Assembly: GCF_029168945.1 (NCBI RefSeq)
Contig: NC_083603.1
Location: 42,098,396-42,162,395, forward strand
Source: Cannabis sativa
Lineage: Eukaryota; Streptophyta; Magnoliopsida; Rosales; Cannabaceae
Length of the DNA stretch: 64,000 bases
Reading direction: 5' to 3'
Shown: positions 48,165 to 59,917 of the stretch, one piece after another
How positions within the stretch are numbered: the first letter of the stretch is position 1
Layout: each line of letters starts with the position of its first letter
Notes under the pieces: model-generated
What the model was told of the DNA's origin: nothing
The model's database searches: none
What the model saw: the letters and a program-made list of their open reading frames with translations, nothing else
Program-made: the position numbers and the translations under genes

Positions 48165-49300
48165 TGACAAGGGTGGGGAGCCTATTTATAAGATAGGCAG
48201 CAGACACATAAGCTTCCCACCAGAAAGTTAGTGGCATATCATCTAGAGCTAGGAGTGTTAAGCCTACATCAACTACATGTCTATATTTTCTCTCCACTCT
48301 TCCTTGTTGTTGATGTGTGTAAGGATTAGAGTTTCTAAGGACAATCCCTGTAGTTAGAAATTGGTGTTTAAGTGGTGAAAACTCTTTTCCTAGATTAGAT
48401 TGGATACTTTTGATTTTTGTTTGAAATTATCTTTCAACAAAGGCATTAAATTGTGTGAACAATGTGGATACTTCAGATTTTGTTTTCATAGGAAAGATTC
48501 ACACAAACTTGCTAAAATCATCAACAAAACTTATGTAGTACTTATAACCATCCATAGAAGTATGAAAGGAAGCGCCCCTAACATCTGTATGCACTAATTC
48601 AAATGGAAAAGTTGTTTTATTTTTAGTAGTTTTAAAATTGAATTGATGCATTTTGCCTATTTGAAAAGCATAAAAAAAGGTTACATTTTTACATTTGAGA
48701 TTAGGACTAACATGAGCAAGAACTTTGGCTAAAATTGGCTTGGCTGGATGACCAAGCCTATAATGCCAAGTAGAAACTGCTTTTGACTTATCTAAGACAG
48801 GATTGCTACTAGTGGTGCAATTTAAGATAGAAGGAGAAATGCTGACATTAGCTTGAAAAAAATGAACTTTGATTTGAGGCTGGGTTGAGTGACTTGCGGG
48901 CTGCACTTGAAGTTTGTACAATCCATCACTGAGGGAACCCTTTAGAAGAACTTGCCTCATTGTCTTGTCCTTGATAAGACAACAAACATCATTAAATTCT
49001 AAGATGACATTATTATCTATAGTATATTGAAAAATACTCAAAAAAAAAAATTTGTGACATTTGGCACATGTAAAACATCTTTAAGAATGAGAAATTGATT
49101 AAGAATTTTAGTAGACATAGAATTAGATCCAATTTGAAGTATAGACATAGAAGAACCATTACCAACTACCACTTTAGATTTGCCTTTGTAATCCACAGTG
49201 TTTTGCAGATTTTGAGAGTTAATAGTCATGTGGTGTGTGGCCCCCGTGTCAAGAAACTAGGCCCCTAATATGTCACTAATGGTGGGGGCTTCTGCCAGTA
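48165..49300 (-). pseudogene. Copia protease and integrase, broken and truncated
   Basis: The protease motif FLDTGATHHMTINS lies near 49215-49255, directly preceded by a TAG where a Trp codon is usual. A GAG-pre-integrase block WHYRLGHPAKPILAKVL lies near 48725-48775. The integrase core has ELVHTDVRGASFH and YISFVDDFSK (48500-48600) and HQQQGRVERKYRHVVDVG, FWWEAY and YLINRLPT (48180-48320). Sequence after LPT stops matching at about 48165. Several frame breaks are present. Confidence 0.85.
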
Positions 49301-50226
49301 AATAAAATATCGAACCTATGGTAACACTTTTGAGCTGTGTGTCCAGCTTTTCCACATAGCTGACACACAGGTCGATTGCCTCTTCCTCCACGATTGCTGG
49401 AGTAGCCTCTTCCTCCTCTATTATTGCCTCTTTGACCACGTCCATTGTATCCTCCTATGTGGTTATTGTTCAAAGAAAGATTGGCTATATTGGCTTGAAC
49501 ATTAGCAAAGGCATCCGTGGTGTGTTGATTAATGCGAAGTTCATGATTATGTAGCATAATTAAATTGCACTTCTTGTAGGCTCAGAGGATTTTCACGAGA
49601 GGTTACATTAACAATAACAAATTCATATTCTTCTCCCAGACCTTCAAGAATATATGATATAAGGTCATCATCAGAGATTTGTTACCAGCAATAGCAAGAG
49701 CATCAACATAGCTCTTCATTTTCAAGAAATAATCCTCGATGGATGAACCTTTCTTGGTGGCCTAAAGGAGACCACGAACTTGCATAATTCAGGCTCTTGA
49801 TCTTGAAGCAAAGATTTGAGAAAAAATGCTCCAGATCTCATATGAAGTTTGACAATTGATGATGTGTCCAAGCATAGGTTCAGAAACAGAGTTCATTAGC
49901 CAGTGCATTAGGAACTGATCAAGCCTCAGCCATTGAAGATAAACAGAATTAGGGAGATTACCTTCAAGATGTTGAGGTGGTGGAGGGATCATTTCTAAGA
50001 TGTATCCATCAAGGTTGTAAGCTCTTACAGCTACCAAGACCAAAGATCTCCAAAAACTGTAGTTGGATCTGTCCAATCGTAGGTTAAGCAAAAGTAGATT
50101 GTTGTTGGGAAGTCCTACTTGTGGAGCCTGTGGTGCAGGGTGGATCGGTTGAGCAACGATCGAAGAAGCTCCATTGTCGTTGACTTGACCTTGATTGTTT
50201 GAGGAGTTAACTCCATTCGACGTCAT
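49276..50226 (-). pseudogene. Copia gag, frameshifted
   Basis: The start MTSNGVNSSNNQGQ at 50226 lies 8 bases past the primer site. A UBN2-type gag body (LRLDRSNYSFWRSLVLVAVR, MLGHIINCQTSYEIWSIFSQ) is open to 49789. The frame then breaks and resumes at about 49557 with MLHNHELRINQHTTDA and a Gly/Arg-rich stretch. The knuckle CQLCGKAGHTAQKC is intact. It is not functional as one protein. Confidence 0.85.
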
Positions 50227-50233
50227 TGTTGAT

Positions 50234-50244
50234 CTCTGATACCA
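50234..50244 (-). other. Copia primer-binding site (initiator-Met tRNA)
   Basis: The minus strand reads TGGTATCAGAG directly after the LTR end, the standard tRNA-iMet site of Ty1/copia elements. Confidence 0.9.
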
Positions 50245-50454
50245 TGTACGAAAGCAGAGAGAAAGAGAGAAACAAAGAGAGATGAAATGATGAAATGGCT
50301 CACATGAAAACGATGAGCACAACTACTTTTATATTAAACTGTAAAAGAAAAGTTTGTTACACCAGCTAGTATAAAGCTCAGCAAAAAACAGTTAAAGAAT
50401 AACAACTAACAACAAATGGTATTAACTGAAAGTGTAACTAATTTATCCCTAACA
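50245..50454 (-). repeat. 5' LTR of the copia element (210 bp)
   Basis: On the minus strand it starts TGTTAGGG at 50454 and ends GTACA at 50245, next to the primer site. A TATA-like AATATAAAAG lies at about 50321-50332. No second LTR copy is seen in the window. Confidence 0.85.
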
Positions 50455-51591
50455 AAGTTCTTTTTTTTTTCTTCATAAAAATCTTAATTTTAATGTCCCT
50501 GTGGTGTTAGGCATTGAGCTCCGATTGAATGCTATCAACTTTCTATAGATTTATTTAAGAAAAAGTATGTAGATTGAAAAAAAATCAAGTATAAATTTAT
50601 TCAAAAATTAGTATTTTAAGCGATACAATTCACATAAGTTTAAATTCTAAATCATAGAGTATAAATTTGTTCTTCATGGAAGTTAAGAATTGAGAATTGT
50701 GAAAGGAGCATTTATAAGGAAAAAATAACATAATTTTAAAGAATAACACTATATTATATATATGAAATATTTTTGATATGGAGTACAAACTCAACATAGA
50801 AACTCAAATATATCACAATCTTTTTGATCATATATGCAATATATAGACGAATATGCATGTGTATGGAAGAAATTTAAGAAAATTTAGTGTGTTTAAATAA
50901 AATTCAAATAATCAGTAACACATGTATTTTTTTTTTCATTTTACGTGCGTATGAAAATAGATTATTTGAATCCTTATATATATATATTGTAATTTTTTTT
51001 TTTTTCAAATTTTACAGTATATTTTAAATAATTATATTATACACACTATTAATATTATATAAAAAAAAATTAAAATTACAAACTATTTGAATTTTAAAAA
51101 CACAAGGAAGGTGTACATCAGTTTACACCACCCTAAAATCACCGAGAAAAATTAAGAGATATCTTAAAGTGTCAAACATCGTAAAAAATGGTAAATTATT
51201 TATTGGTACATTCTAATATTCTTACACATGAGTATTATGTAAATTAACCATATGCTTTAATTGGGGACCACGAGCTACTTGAGAGGTAGCATCAAATTAA
51301 CTTTGAAATTTGTGAAATTGTGAATGGTTGTTTTCAATGTACAGCAAAGTGCTGATACTGAAAGATACCTTATGATGATGATAAGTATATATATATATAT
51401 ATAGAGAGAAATTATACATACTAATATTTAATTCCTATTATTATATGTACGTATATTTTGAAATGATCAAATGTACTACATATATTTTGCCTGAAAATAT
51501 ATATGGTACGTACAAAAAAACAGATAGTACAGTCAATTATAAAGAGAGGCCCTCCCTTCTTTTTTCTTTTTTCTTTTTAAATAAATATGAA
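50455..51591. other. AT-rich spacer, no gene
   Basis: TA repeats near 51388-51402; nothing coding. Confidence 0.55.
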
Positions 51592-52095
51592 TTAAATAAC
51601 TTCACGGTCATTACACAAAATATTGTTCGAAATAGAAAAAAATACATATAAGATCATATTGATTATGAGTAAAAGTCTACCTAACCACATTATTATAGAT
51701 AAAAAAATTACAAGTTCTACTAATAAAAGAAAAATTACAACAATTAAAAAATCGAGAGAGTCTATTACAAAAATTAGCATAGTTCTAATATCTCAATGGA
51801 ACTCTAGATCGCTGAGTGAATTGATAACTACCCTAGAATTATTCTCTATTATAATAAACTTTCAGCTTTCATCTTTAGCAACTTCTAGAGCCAAGCGCAG
51901 CAGACTGTCGTTTCTCCACAAAAAACATTAGAAAACTCTAATCTAGTTGTATGCACCCCACACACCACTTCAAGGTGGTTTCTAACTACAACTGCAATGC
52001 ACATACTTTCTATTTCAAATTTAACATCACAGTTAAGCTTAATCTACTCTAGAGGAGAAGGAAGCCAACCAACTACCAGACAGAAAGAGTGGGAA
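51592..52095 (-). pseudogene. LINE-type RNase H domain remnant
   Basis: The minus strand carries IKLNCDVKFEIESMCIAVVV and RNHLEVVCGVHTTRL near 51940-52055, then degenerate sequence ending NNILCNDREVI at 51592. This is the order of a plant non-LTR element RNase H domain and its C-terminus. Frames are broken at several points and no poly-A tail is obvious. Confidence 0.65.
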
Positions 52096-52436
52096 ATAAG
52101 ATGCACTCTATAATTTTCATAAGAGTAATAAATATAGTCAATACACATAATTTACTCTCTCACACACTGCATTTATTTATATATGCTTTTTAATGTTATA
52201 TATCTTCATTTTATTATTCTTAATAGTATATGTATGCCTTAGTCTAAACACAACCTATACCCTATTTTATGCATATTGTTAATTAGTATGAAAATATATT
52301 ATTAAAGCATGAATATATTTATATATAGATATGTTGTTTCCCTATGCTATATACGTACTGGGGTATATATTAATCATATATATCTTCTAAAGCATGCATA
52401 CCATTTAAATAGATTATTGCTGTAAGGCATATGCAT

Positions 52437-52790
52437 GCACAACACTTTTTATAAGTGTCGTTTTATAATTAGTTAGCAATATTTTTTTTTTTAAAATTAT
52501 TTTCTTATAACTAGTTATATAAGACTCAATATTTATTAATTATACTATAATAGCAGTATGACACCGATGAATGTACTAGTTAGACACTAGTGATGCCTTT
52601 TAACAATTCTCATATATATATATAGAGAGAATTGCTAAAAGGTACTCGGTGTCATATCGTTATTAGTGTAATTAAGTATCGTGTATCATATAACTTAAGA
52701 AAATAACTTTTAAAGAATATCACTAACTAATTATGAAACACTGCTTATAGAAGATATTAGATACTACTAATGCTCAATAACAATGCTCAT
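52437..52790. mobile_element. Foldback MITE, about 350 bp
   Basis: Two halves are complementary: TTTTATAATTAGTTAGCAAT and ACACCGATGAATG-like words on the left pair with ACTAACTAATTATGAAAC and GGTGTCATATCG on the right, across a TA-rich centre at 52612-52625. Related sequence is at 12188-12360, 27130-27330 and 61245-61440. Ends and target duplication are not sharp. Confidence 0.65.
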
Positions 52791-52889
52791 AAATATATCT
52801 ATATAATATATATTATATTATAATTTTTGATTATTGTACACATTGTATCAATTATATATGTACTTGTAAAGTCACCACAAAAAAAGTTA

Positions 52890-53214
52890 CACTACAAAAA
52901 ATCTTACTTTTAGTCACAACAAAATTTGTGATTAAAAGTGAAAATGTTGTGACAAATTATAAATTATTATTCATATGTTGTGACTAAAAGTTCCGTGATA
53001 AAAAAATATTAGTCACAACAATTACAATTTGTTGTGACTAAATGTATTTTTAGTCATAATACTTGACTAAAACTAAATTAGTAAAAATTTGTATTTAAAG
53101 ACTATGTTTTAGTCACAAATAACATTTTGTTGTGACTAAAAGTCACATTTAGTCACAAAAATATTATGTTGTGACTAAAAAGTTTGTCACTAAAGGTAAC
53201 AATTTTTTGTAGTG
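52890..53214. mobile_element. CACTA-type MITE, 325 bp, with TTA duplication
   Basis: It starts CACTACAAAAAATC and ends ATTTTTTGTAGTG, with a 3-bp TTA duplication (52887-52889, 53215-53217). The inside is made of repeated TAGTCACAA / TTGTGACTA words in both orientations. It has no coding capacity. Confidence 0.88.
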
Positions 53215-53217
53215 TTA

Positions 53218-53520
53218 TATAGTGACAAATTTTTAATTACAATACAAATTTTTTTATAATTAAATGTGACTTTTAATTACAATAAAAATTACTTGTACTT
53301 AAAACATAGTATTTTGATACAAATTGTCACTAATTTATTTTAGCTACAATAAATATTGTGACTAAAAAGACATTTAGTCACAAAAAATTGTGATTTTTAT
53401 GACTAATATATTTAGTCATAAATTTTTTAGTCATAACATAAAAATAATAATTTATAATTAATCATATATTTTTTTTTAGTTACAAATTTTATTGTGAATA
53501 AAAGTAAAAAATTTTGTAGT
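53218..53520. repeat. Diverged extra copy of the CACTA-MITE repeat
   Basis: The same TTAATTACAA / TAGTCATAA-type words continue beyond the element's right end and close with AAATTTTGTAGTAAATTG, a decayed form of its terminus. It is probably an older, adjacent copy. Confidence 0.5.
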
Positions 53521-53596
53521 AAATTGTATAGTAATACTACTGCATTAATTGTTGTTGTTCACACATGCATATATATATATATGAGAGTATAGATAT

Positions 53597-54287
53597 TTTT
53601 TTTTTTTGAATAAATCATACAATTTTATTAATAACAATCAACTAAAATAAAAGCCTGCAATCCAATCGAGACATCTCCCTCGCTTGAAACACGACTAAGA
53701 TTAAAATTTTAAAACCAGACAAATAATCAGCTGCCTAATTCCCAAATCGTTTGACAAAAAAATTAAAAATAAAATTAAATGAAAACGATTGCAGCATCAC
53801 AGTTTACCTTGATAATATCTATATTCAGTTTCATCTACCACTCAAAAGATAGACACAATAGTAGAAATATTATTGCTGCAGGTTCATTCAACCTCGTAGC
53901 TTGAGCACTCAACTATTGTGCAATGTATATAACCACACAACAACCCCAGTCACAAAGACCTTGTTATTCCACTATTTTCCAACCACTAACATCGATTTGA
54001 TGGTGAGCTATCGAATAACAAAAAAGAACCAACACTAATAAAAAAAAATAAAAAAAGAACCATGTCACACAGACAAGACTAAAACACTCATCAAAATTAT
54101 GTTCCAAAAAGATAAATAAAACAATCAAAACCATGTCATAGAGACAAGACTAATCACAGTAGTAAAAATCGAATCACAATAGCGAAATACAACCCTGACC
54201 AAGCCGCACGCTCAGGGAAAGCCAACAGGCCTAGCTGGAGAAGAAAGACAACCTCCTGTAGCTAAATTTAGGAACAAGAAACCCTAA
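53597..54287 (-). mobile_element. LINE-derived retroposon with internally deleted RNase H, copy B
   Basis: Same architecture and both ends as copy A (13147-13850): minus-strand start TTAGGGTTTC, the GTCTTGTCTCTATGACATGG units (about 54060-54150), IIKVNCDAAIVFI (about 53770-53815), then directly FVKRFGN and AADYLS from the other side of the RNase H domain, and a poly-A tail (poly-T at 53598-53609). It is diverged from copy A by many substitutions. Confidence 0.7.
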
Positions 54288-54638
54288 GGTAGCGTTTGGT
54301 TACAAAATGAAAATGAAATAGGAATGATGATGGTAATAGGAATAGAATGGAATTTGAATTTAATTCTTTTGTTTGGTAAAGACTATGAAATCAATAACTG
54401 AACAAGAATTGTAATGTTTGGTATAGTATGGAATGAAATAGAATTTTTATTGTTTTGACTAAAATGTCCTTTACTATTTTAAAATAATTTTTGTTTTATA
54501 AAATTATTATTATAGTATAAAAGAAAATATAATATATATTTATGTATCACTCTCAAATTATATTTTTTTAGATCTAATGATCAAATAATAAAATTATATA
54601 TAAATATTTACTTCAATTATTTATTTTTATATTAAATA

Positions 54639-55974
54639 TGTTGTGTTGGTCACTAATAGAAGAATGACACATCATCTATTCACTAATCCTTCTCAACTAA
54701 CTATAACTGTTTTACCTAACTGTCTGTTATGACAGTTAGGATCGAACATGAAGGACAAGGCTATAAATAGCCATCTGCTGCAACAAGGATGAGGAGAGGT
54801 TGTTGGAAACATAGAGAGAGCTAGTTCAGTGTAACATAGAGAGAATTTGTGTGTGAGATGAGTTGTGATTGAAGCATGGCTTCTTGAGTGTATGTGTTAG
54901 TGAAACACTTTGTAATCAACTTGTATTTCTCTCTCAATCTAGCATTAATAAAGATTCAAAGCCTTTGGGGCTGTTCTGGCCGAGGAGTAGGCAATTGATC
55001 AACTAATCATTTGTTCGAACCTCGTAAATTTATTGTGTTTGACCTCTCTTCTCTAATTCCTTTACTGTTAAATTGATTGTCCATTGTTGTCATATTCAAG
55101 TTCTTGTTATTGGTTTTTCTGCAACTGGTTTACTGGTTTTATTTCACTGTTGCATTGTTTATTTTCAGTTGCTTGTTATGTTCTTAATCTTGTTCTTTGC
55201 ATTGTGTTATTTGTTAGAGATTTTATAACAATGGAAGAAAATCAAGATTTATTACAACTCTATTGTAAAATAATACAAGGACTAAAATAAGAGATTGATT
55301 AAATATATGTTACAATACATATATATACACTATATATTATATATATATGAAAGGTAGAAGAGAAGATTACAACACATGCAATATAAAATATATGTATATA
55401 TATATAACAAGAGAATAATATATATAGAAACACTCACTCACAACCTTGAGTGTATATTAGTGGGGATCACCATGACTTGAACAAGGTATTACACCTTTGT
55501 CCAAAAGCTTATTTCCCCCTATCTCTAAGCACTAAGAGAACTCTCTAGGAAATAGCTTTGGGAATTATCAAGTCTTAGGGTTTTCTAGCAAAGTGCTTTC
55601 TTGATAGAAAACTTCTTTTTTCACAAATGAGCACATTAGACTCCTTTATATAGTGTTTAGGATATCATCACCATTTGAAATTCAAACTCATAACCCCATA
55701 GATGTTATGGACTCAAATGTAACTCCTACACACACCATAACTCCTATAGCATTAAGAATTTCAAATTAAGAGGTGTAACATCTTTTTACACTCTTAATGT
55801 TGGTGATGATGGTGGAGGTTACTCATAGTAACAAGTAACTCCCAAATGTTACAAAAAGATGACAACTAATATACATTGTCATATGTTACATATTATTAGT
55901 TTATTACACATATTTAATCTATAATAATATAACATTATTTGCGAGGTGTTTGATATCATGCATTGATCACATCA
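54639..55974 (+). mobile_element. Solo LTR inside the Harbinger MITE, itself split
   Basis: TGTTGTGTTGG at the left and GATCACATCA at the right, with an AAATA duplication on both sides (54634-54638, 55975-55979). It holds a TATA box GGCTATAAATAGCC (about 54761-54774) and an AATAAAG poly-A signal near 54946, in plus orientation. Removing the inner LTR leaves about 608 bp. The right boundary rests mainly on the duplication. Confidence 0.6.
55212..55934 (-). mobile_element. Solo LTR, 723 bp, nested in the 54639 LTR
   Basis: The ends are TGTTAGAG...ATATAACA, with an exact 5-bp duplication TTATT (55207-55211, 55935-55939). On the minus strand it starts TGTTATATTATT and has a TATA box CACTATATAAAGG near 55650-55662, so it reads on the minus strand. 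No internal domain is present. Confidence 0.8.
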
Positions 55975-56562
55975 AAATATTTAAAACATAAATATTATTT
56001 ATATAATTTAGTCATCACACATCATTTATCTATATATAATTATAATAATAGTGTTGCTTTTCTATAATTTTGTAAAAAAAGAAATATATTAAATATATTA
56101 AATATATTATTGTAATATTAAATGTTATATATATGTTTTAAAATAAAAAAAAAATATCTATATAATTATAATTTTAATAATTTGTATAAAAGAAGGGTAG
56201 ATTAGGGCAAAATATATATAATTTTTAGCTGGTATGAAATGAGTTTTTCAAGTCATTTTATTTAAAAAAAGTAATTTTCTAATTTATCTGAATTACAATT
56301 TTTATTGGAATGAGTTTTTCAATCACAATAAACAATAAACCTTAAATAATCTTTCTTTAAGAATAATAATTCTATTCCTACACTCATTCATGTAAATCAA
56401 ATACTACCTAATTTTTTTTAATGTTGTTTAATTCTAACATAGAGTTATCAATATATTTTTAGATTTAGGTAATGTTTACGTGTTATATTATTAAGGTTAG
56501 TTAGAAAATATTTTTTTAATTAAGTATGAAATCTTATATATACTATAGTGTCTTTTTATATA

Positions 56563-57103
56563 CTAGTATATTGTTACGTGCGATGCACGTATGCTATGTT
56601 TTATATTAAGTATTATATTATGAGTTCGAAAGGAAATAAATGAATCAAAAATAAATAATATTTAATTTAAAGAGATTTGAATAATAAATTTAAATTAAAC
56701 TTTTATGTTCAGTAAAAACATATTGGAAACAATAATAATAAGGTTATAATATATGTTGCATTTGTTCCAGTTCTTAAAATATTACAAAATTAAGAATAAG
56801 CAAACATTATTTAATTTTTTGGGTTTAATTATTGGGTTTATTTTTTGACATTTGAATTTAGCCGTGTAAAAAAAATTCAAAAATGGTAGGATTTGTTAGA
56901 GAGATATGTGGGTAAGATATTTTTTTAATTTAGAAAAAGATTGTTTAATTTTTTGGGTTTAATTATTGGGTTTATTTATTTCTTAACGTTTAACGTTAAC
57001 AGTCTGTTAAGTTAATCGTGTAAGGCTAATAAAAAAGAATCGTTAAACCAAGAATCGTTAAACCAAGAATTGCCGTTAGATAGGCACTTTTAATATATAA
57101 AGA
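56563..57103 (-). mobile_element. Non-autonomous Helitron, 541 bp
   Basis: On the minus strand it starts TCTTTATATATTAAAAGTGC after an A (57104). It ends with a 7-bp-stem hairpin TACGTGC-ATC-GCACGTA (56575-56591), a 12-base spacer that includes the terminal CTAG (56563), then T. Inside, a block with GGGTTTAATTATTGGGTTTA occurs twice about 131 bp apart, and AATCGTTAAACCAAG occurs twice in tandem. It has no coding frame. Confidence 0.88.
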
Positions 57104-58109
57104 TACGTATATGAATACCTAGTTAGCAAGCCAATAATAAACAGTACATATAGGCACCAAAGTCTATGCAAATATTAATTAGCTAGTTAGTACATAGTAT
57201 AGTACTATATACTGTATGCATGCATGCATGCACTTTATATATAAATTATAGTATTTTAATTTTTTTTTGACTTTATATATGCAAATTATCAATTAATTAT
57301 ATTGACTTTGATCAACAATTGATGGTTTGTTTTGCGTTGTGTGATATAATTTATAAATGATAATTACAATGATATTTTCGACAATAATCTCTAATTTTAT
57401 ATTTTTAACTTATTTATATAGATGATGGATCTTAATTAATAGCTATCTCTGCAACTAATTAATCAAGTAATTTATATATCTGGTTTTATATATTTTAGTA
57501 CGTTGAGAGAGATTATTATATGTATGATGATATATAATTAATAATGGCATGTACTGTATAATATATATAGGAAAGAATAGACAGAACTTTCATGGGTCAG
57601 TAGTCTGGACGTACTTATAGACAGAGTACTGCATGCATATATTATATCATTTATCACATCACTCAATTAATTAATATCCTCTTTTAATTGATCAATTAAT
57701 GAAGTCTACAAAATTAATTTAATCCACTTATATAATTTATGCAAATGTTAGGGCTTTTCTTCTTATTATTCTATATGATTCTGTTTCCACTAAAACTCAT
57801 TTAATATCTTCTTTTTATGTGCAGCAAATTAAATTACTCTGGGAAATTAAAAAAGTTTTCAGTTTTAGACATTTTTTTTTATTATGTTTAACACTAATAG
57901 ACATGAAAAATAAATAAATAAAGACATGATATAAATATATTATTAAAACCGGTACCATTTTCACGTCCAACTTTACTAGGCAACGCTAATGTCTAGTTCA
58001 ACTTTGCTTGACCTGACCATTCATTTCACTTTTATAAATAAATTTGATTTTATTTACTATGATTAGTCTTAGCTCAGAACGCCGTCTTATTTTAGATTTA
58101 GATGCAGTT
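57104..58109. other. AT-rich spacer, no gene
   Basis: A TGCA repeat at about 57214-57232 and A/T runs; no gene is seen. 58000-58109 may be part of the neighbouring repeat. Confidence 0.55.
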
Positions 58110-58410
58110 TGATGGAGTTGTATTTTGTTACTATAATTTGATTTTTTACTATTACGATTAGTAGTCTTGTCTCTGTGACATCTGTATAATCTTATCTCTG
58201 TCACATAAATTTGAGTGTTTTAGTCTTATCTGTGTGACATGCTTTTGTTTTGTTTGTCTCGTTATTGGTTCTTTTTTTTTTTCTTTAACAACTCGCCATC
58301 AAATCATGGTTAGTGGTTGGTAATAACAAGTTCTCTGCCACAGAAAGAGTGTTTAGTAGTGCAATTACGTACCTTACACAATACTTGAGTGCTCAAGCAC
58401 ACACGCAGTG
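58110..58410 (+). repeat. LINE-derived retroposon family, partial copy C
   Basis: The plus strand matches the leader and minisatellite part of copies A and B: TATTTTGTTACTATAATTTG, TAGTCTTGTCTCTGTGACAT, CTCGCCATCAAATCA, CACAATACTTGAGTGCTCAA. It stops before the RNase H part. The 66- and 68-residue frames here are not genes. Confidence 0.6.
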
Positions 58411-58544
58411 TCCCTACAGGTTAAGCGTTACAGATTCTCTATTGAAGAACAAGACGGATGGTTGTTCTCAAGCCTCATGGACAAAAACTAATCAGGTGCA
58501 AGTAAATTTTTAAACAAAATGAAGGAAACACTATAAGTGAAAAG

Positions 58545-59110
58545 ATTAGATATAAAGCAAGATTAGTAACAAAGAGATTTATTTAAAAAAAGAGAATCGA
58601 CTACAATAACATCTTCTCACATGTTGTTAGAAAAACTTCCATTAAGAATCCTAATGGCCAAAGCTGGTAGATTTGATCTTGAGGTGGATCAAATGGAAGT
58701 GAAGATAACATTTTTACACGAGTTCTTAATGAGGAGATATACATGACTGCACCAGAAGGTTTTGACATGGGAAGTCCAGACAAATTATGTCTTCTTAAAA
58801 AATCTCTATATAGCCTTAAACATTAAAAAGGGGATCTAGATATGAAAGGATTCGTGACTAAAGAGCTCAGGCCAAACTCAGAAGATACCATATGCTACAG
58901 TGTGATAACTAAAGTGTCATTCACTTAATGATCAAGAAAGCACATTGACATCAAGTTTCACTTCATCAGAGAAATGATATCTAAAAGAGAGATTTAAGAG
59001 AAGAAAGTCAACATCAATGACAATCCAATTGATGCTATGAAAAAATGTGTCACTCAAAGCTATAAGTCCAAACATTATTTGATGCTCAATGCCATAAACG
59101 ACTGCTATGC
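58545..59110 (+). pseudogene. Ty1/copia RT and RNase H relic
   Basis: The plus strand reads, across frame breaks: KARLVTKRFI, RIDYNNIFSHVVRKTSIK, LNEEIYMTAPEGFDM and DKLCLLKKSLYSLKH (RT), then HIDIKFHFIREMISK and KVNINDNPIDAMKKCVTQ (end of RNase H). The YVDD region and the first part of RNase H are missing, so a large internal deletion occurred. No LTR is recognised next to it. Confidence 0.85.
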
Positions 59111-59917
59111 TTCCTAAGGAATCAAACTCACTTCAGTCTGTCACTATTATCTAGACTGGTTTCTTGAAACTAAAGGGTAGAATTTGTTAAATTTAGTAAC
59201 AAGTAACCAATAACCAGTTACCATTTACAGGTGACAAGTATGTGAGTTAGGACTACTACTTTCTAGAAAGAAATTTAGAGGGTTGTTAAAAAATTTATTG
59301 TGTTTGATCACCAATATTGTGTCATGTAGAACTAAATTAATATGAAGCAAAGCTTCCTAGTAATTTTGAGATTAATCTCTCAATCTTCTCTTTCGAGTTT
59401 TGGCCCTTTAGTGTTTCTAATTTGTATATATTGATTCTCATTGGTTCTTAGCTGAATTCACTTTGTTGAATTTTTTGTTTATGTCATTTTTGATTGAGAG
59501 TTTTTGATGAGTTCTTGCTTGTGGTGATACAAGATCACAACAGTACTATTACTATACATAATATAAATATATATATATATATATAATATATTAAAATCTA
59601 GTTCCAATATATGAATGCATGCATAACAAAAAATTGCTACAAGAGAGTAAAATAATTATAATATAAAAAAAAGACAGGATATATAGTTAGACCATTAAAT
59701 CACAAATGATTTGCAGAGTTAAGAGAGGTAAATATTTAATGTGTTCTAACTCGGTCGCACCTGTCGGCCAAGTTATTTCTTCTTTTTCTTTTTATCTTTC
59801 TAATATATTATTTTAGGAAAGCGACCTTTTTCAAATTAAAAAGAAGGCTTATATATAATGTAAAATAACCAATTAATTTGTTTATCCCGTGATTCATAAG
59901 GAAAATACCAGGTAAGT
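59111..59917. other. AT-rich spacer, no gene
   Basis: No gene or clear repeat is supported; a TA repeat lies near 59566-59585. Confidence 0.55.

Larger units (their letters stand above)
48165..50454 (-). mobile_element. Ty1/copia element, 5' part only (LTR, gag, protease, integrase)
   Basis: On the minus strand: LTR at 50245-50454, initiator-Met primer site, gag, CCHC knuckle, protease DTGA, and integrase core ending near 48165. RT, RNase H and the 3' LTR are missing, so the element is truncated. Its length is less than half of a complete copia element. Confidence 0.9.
54288..56408. mobile_element. PIF/Harbinger-type MITE, split by nested LTRs
   Basis: The left end GGTAGCGTTTGGTTACA and the inverted right end GGTAGTATTTGATTTACA are flanked by a TAA duplication (54285-54287, 56409-56411). 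The original element is about 780 bp; the rest is the LTR insertion at 54639-55974. It abuts the 5' end of LINE-derived copy B. Confidence 0.7.
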
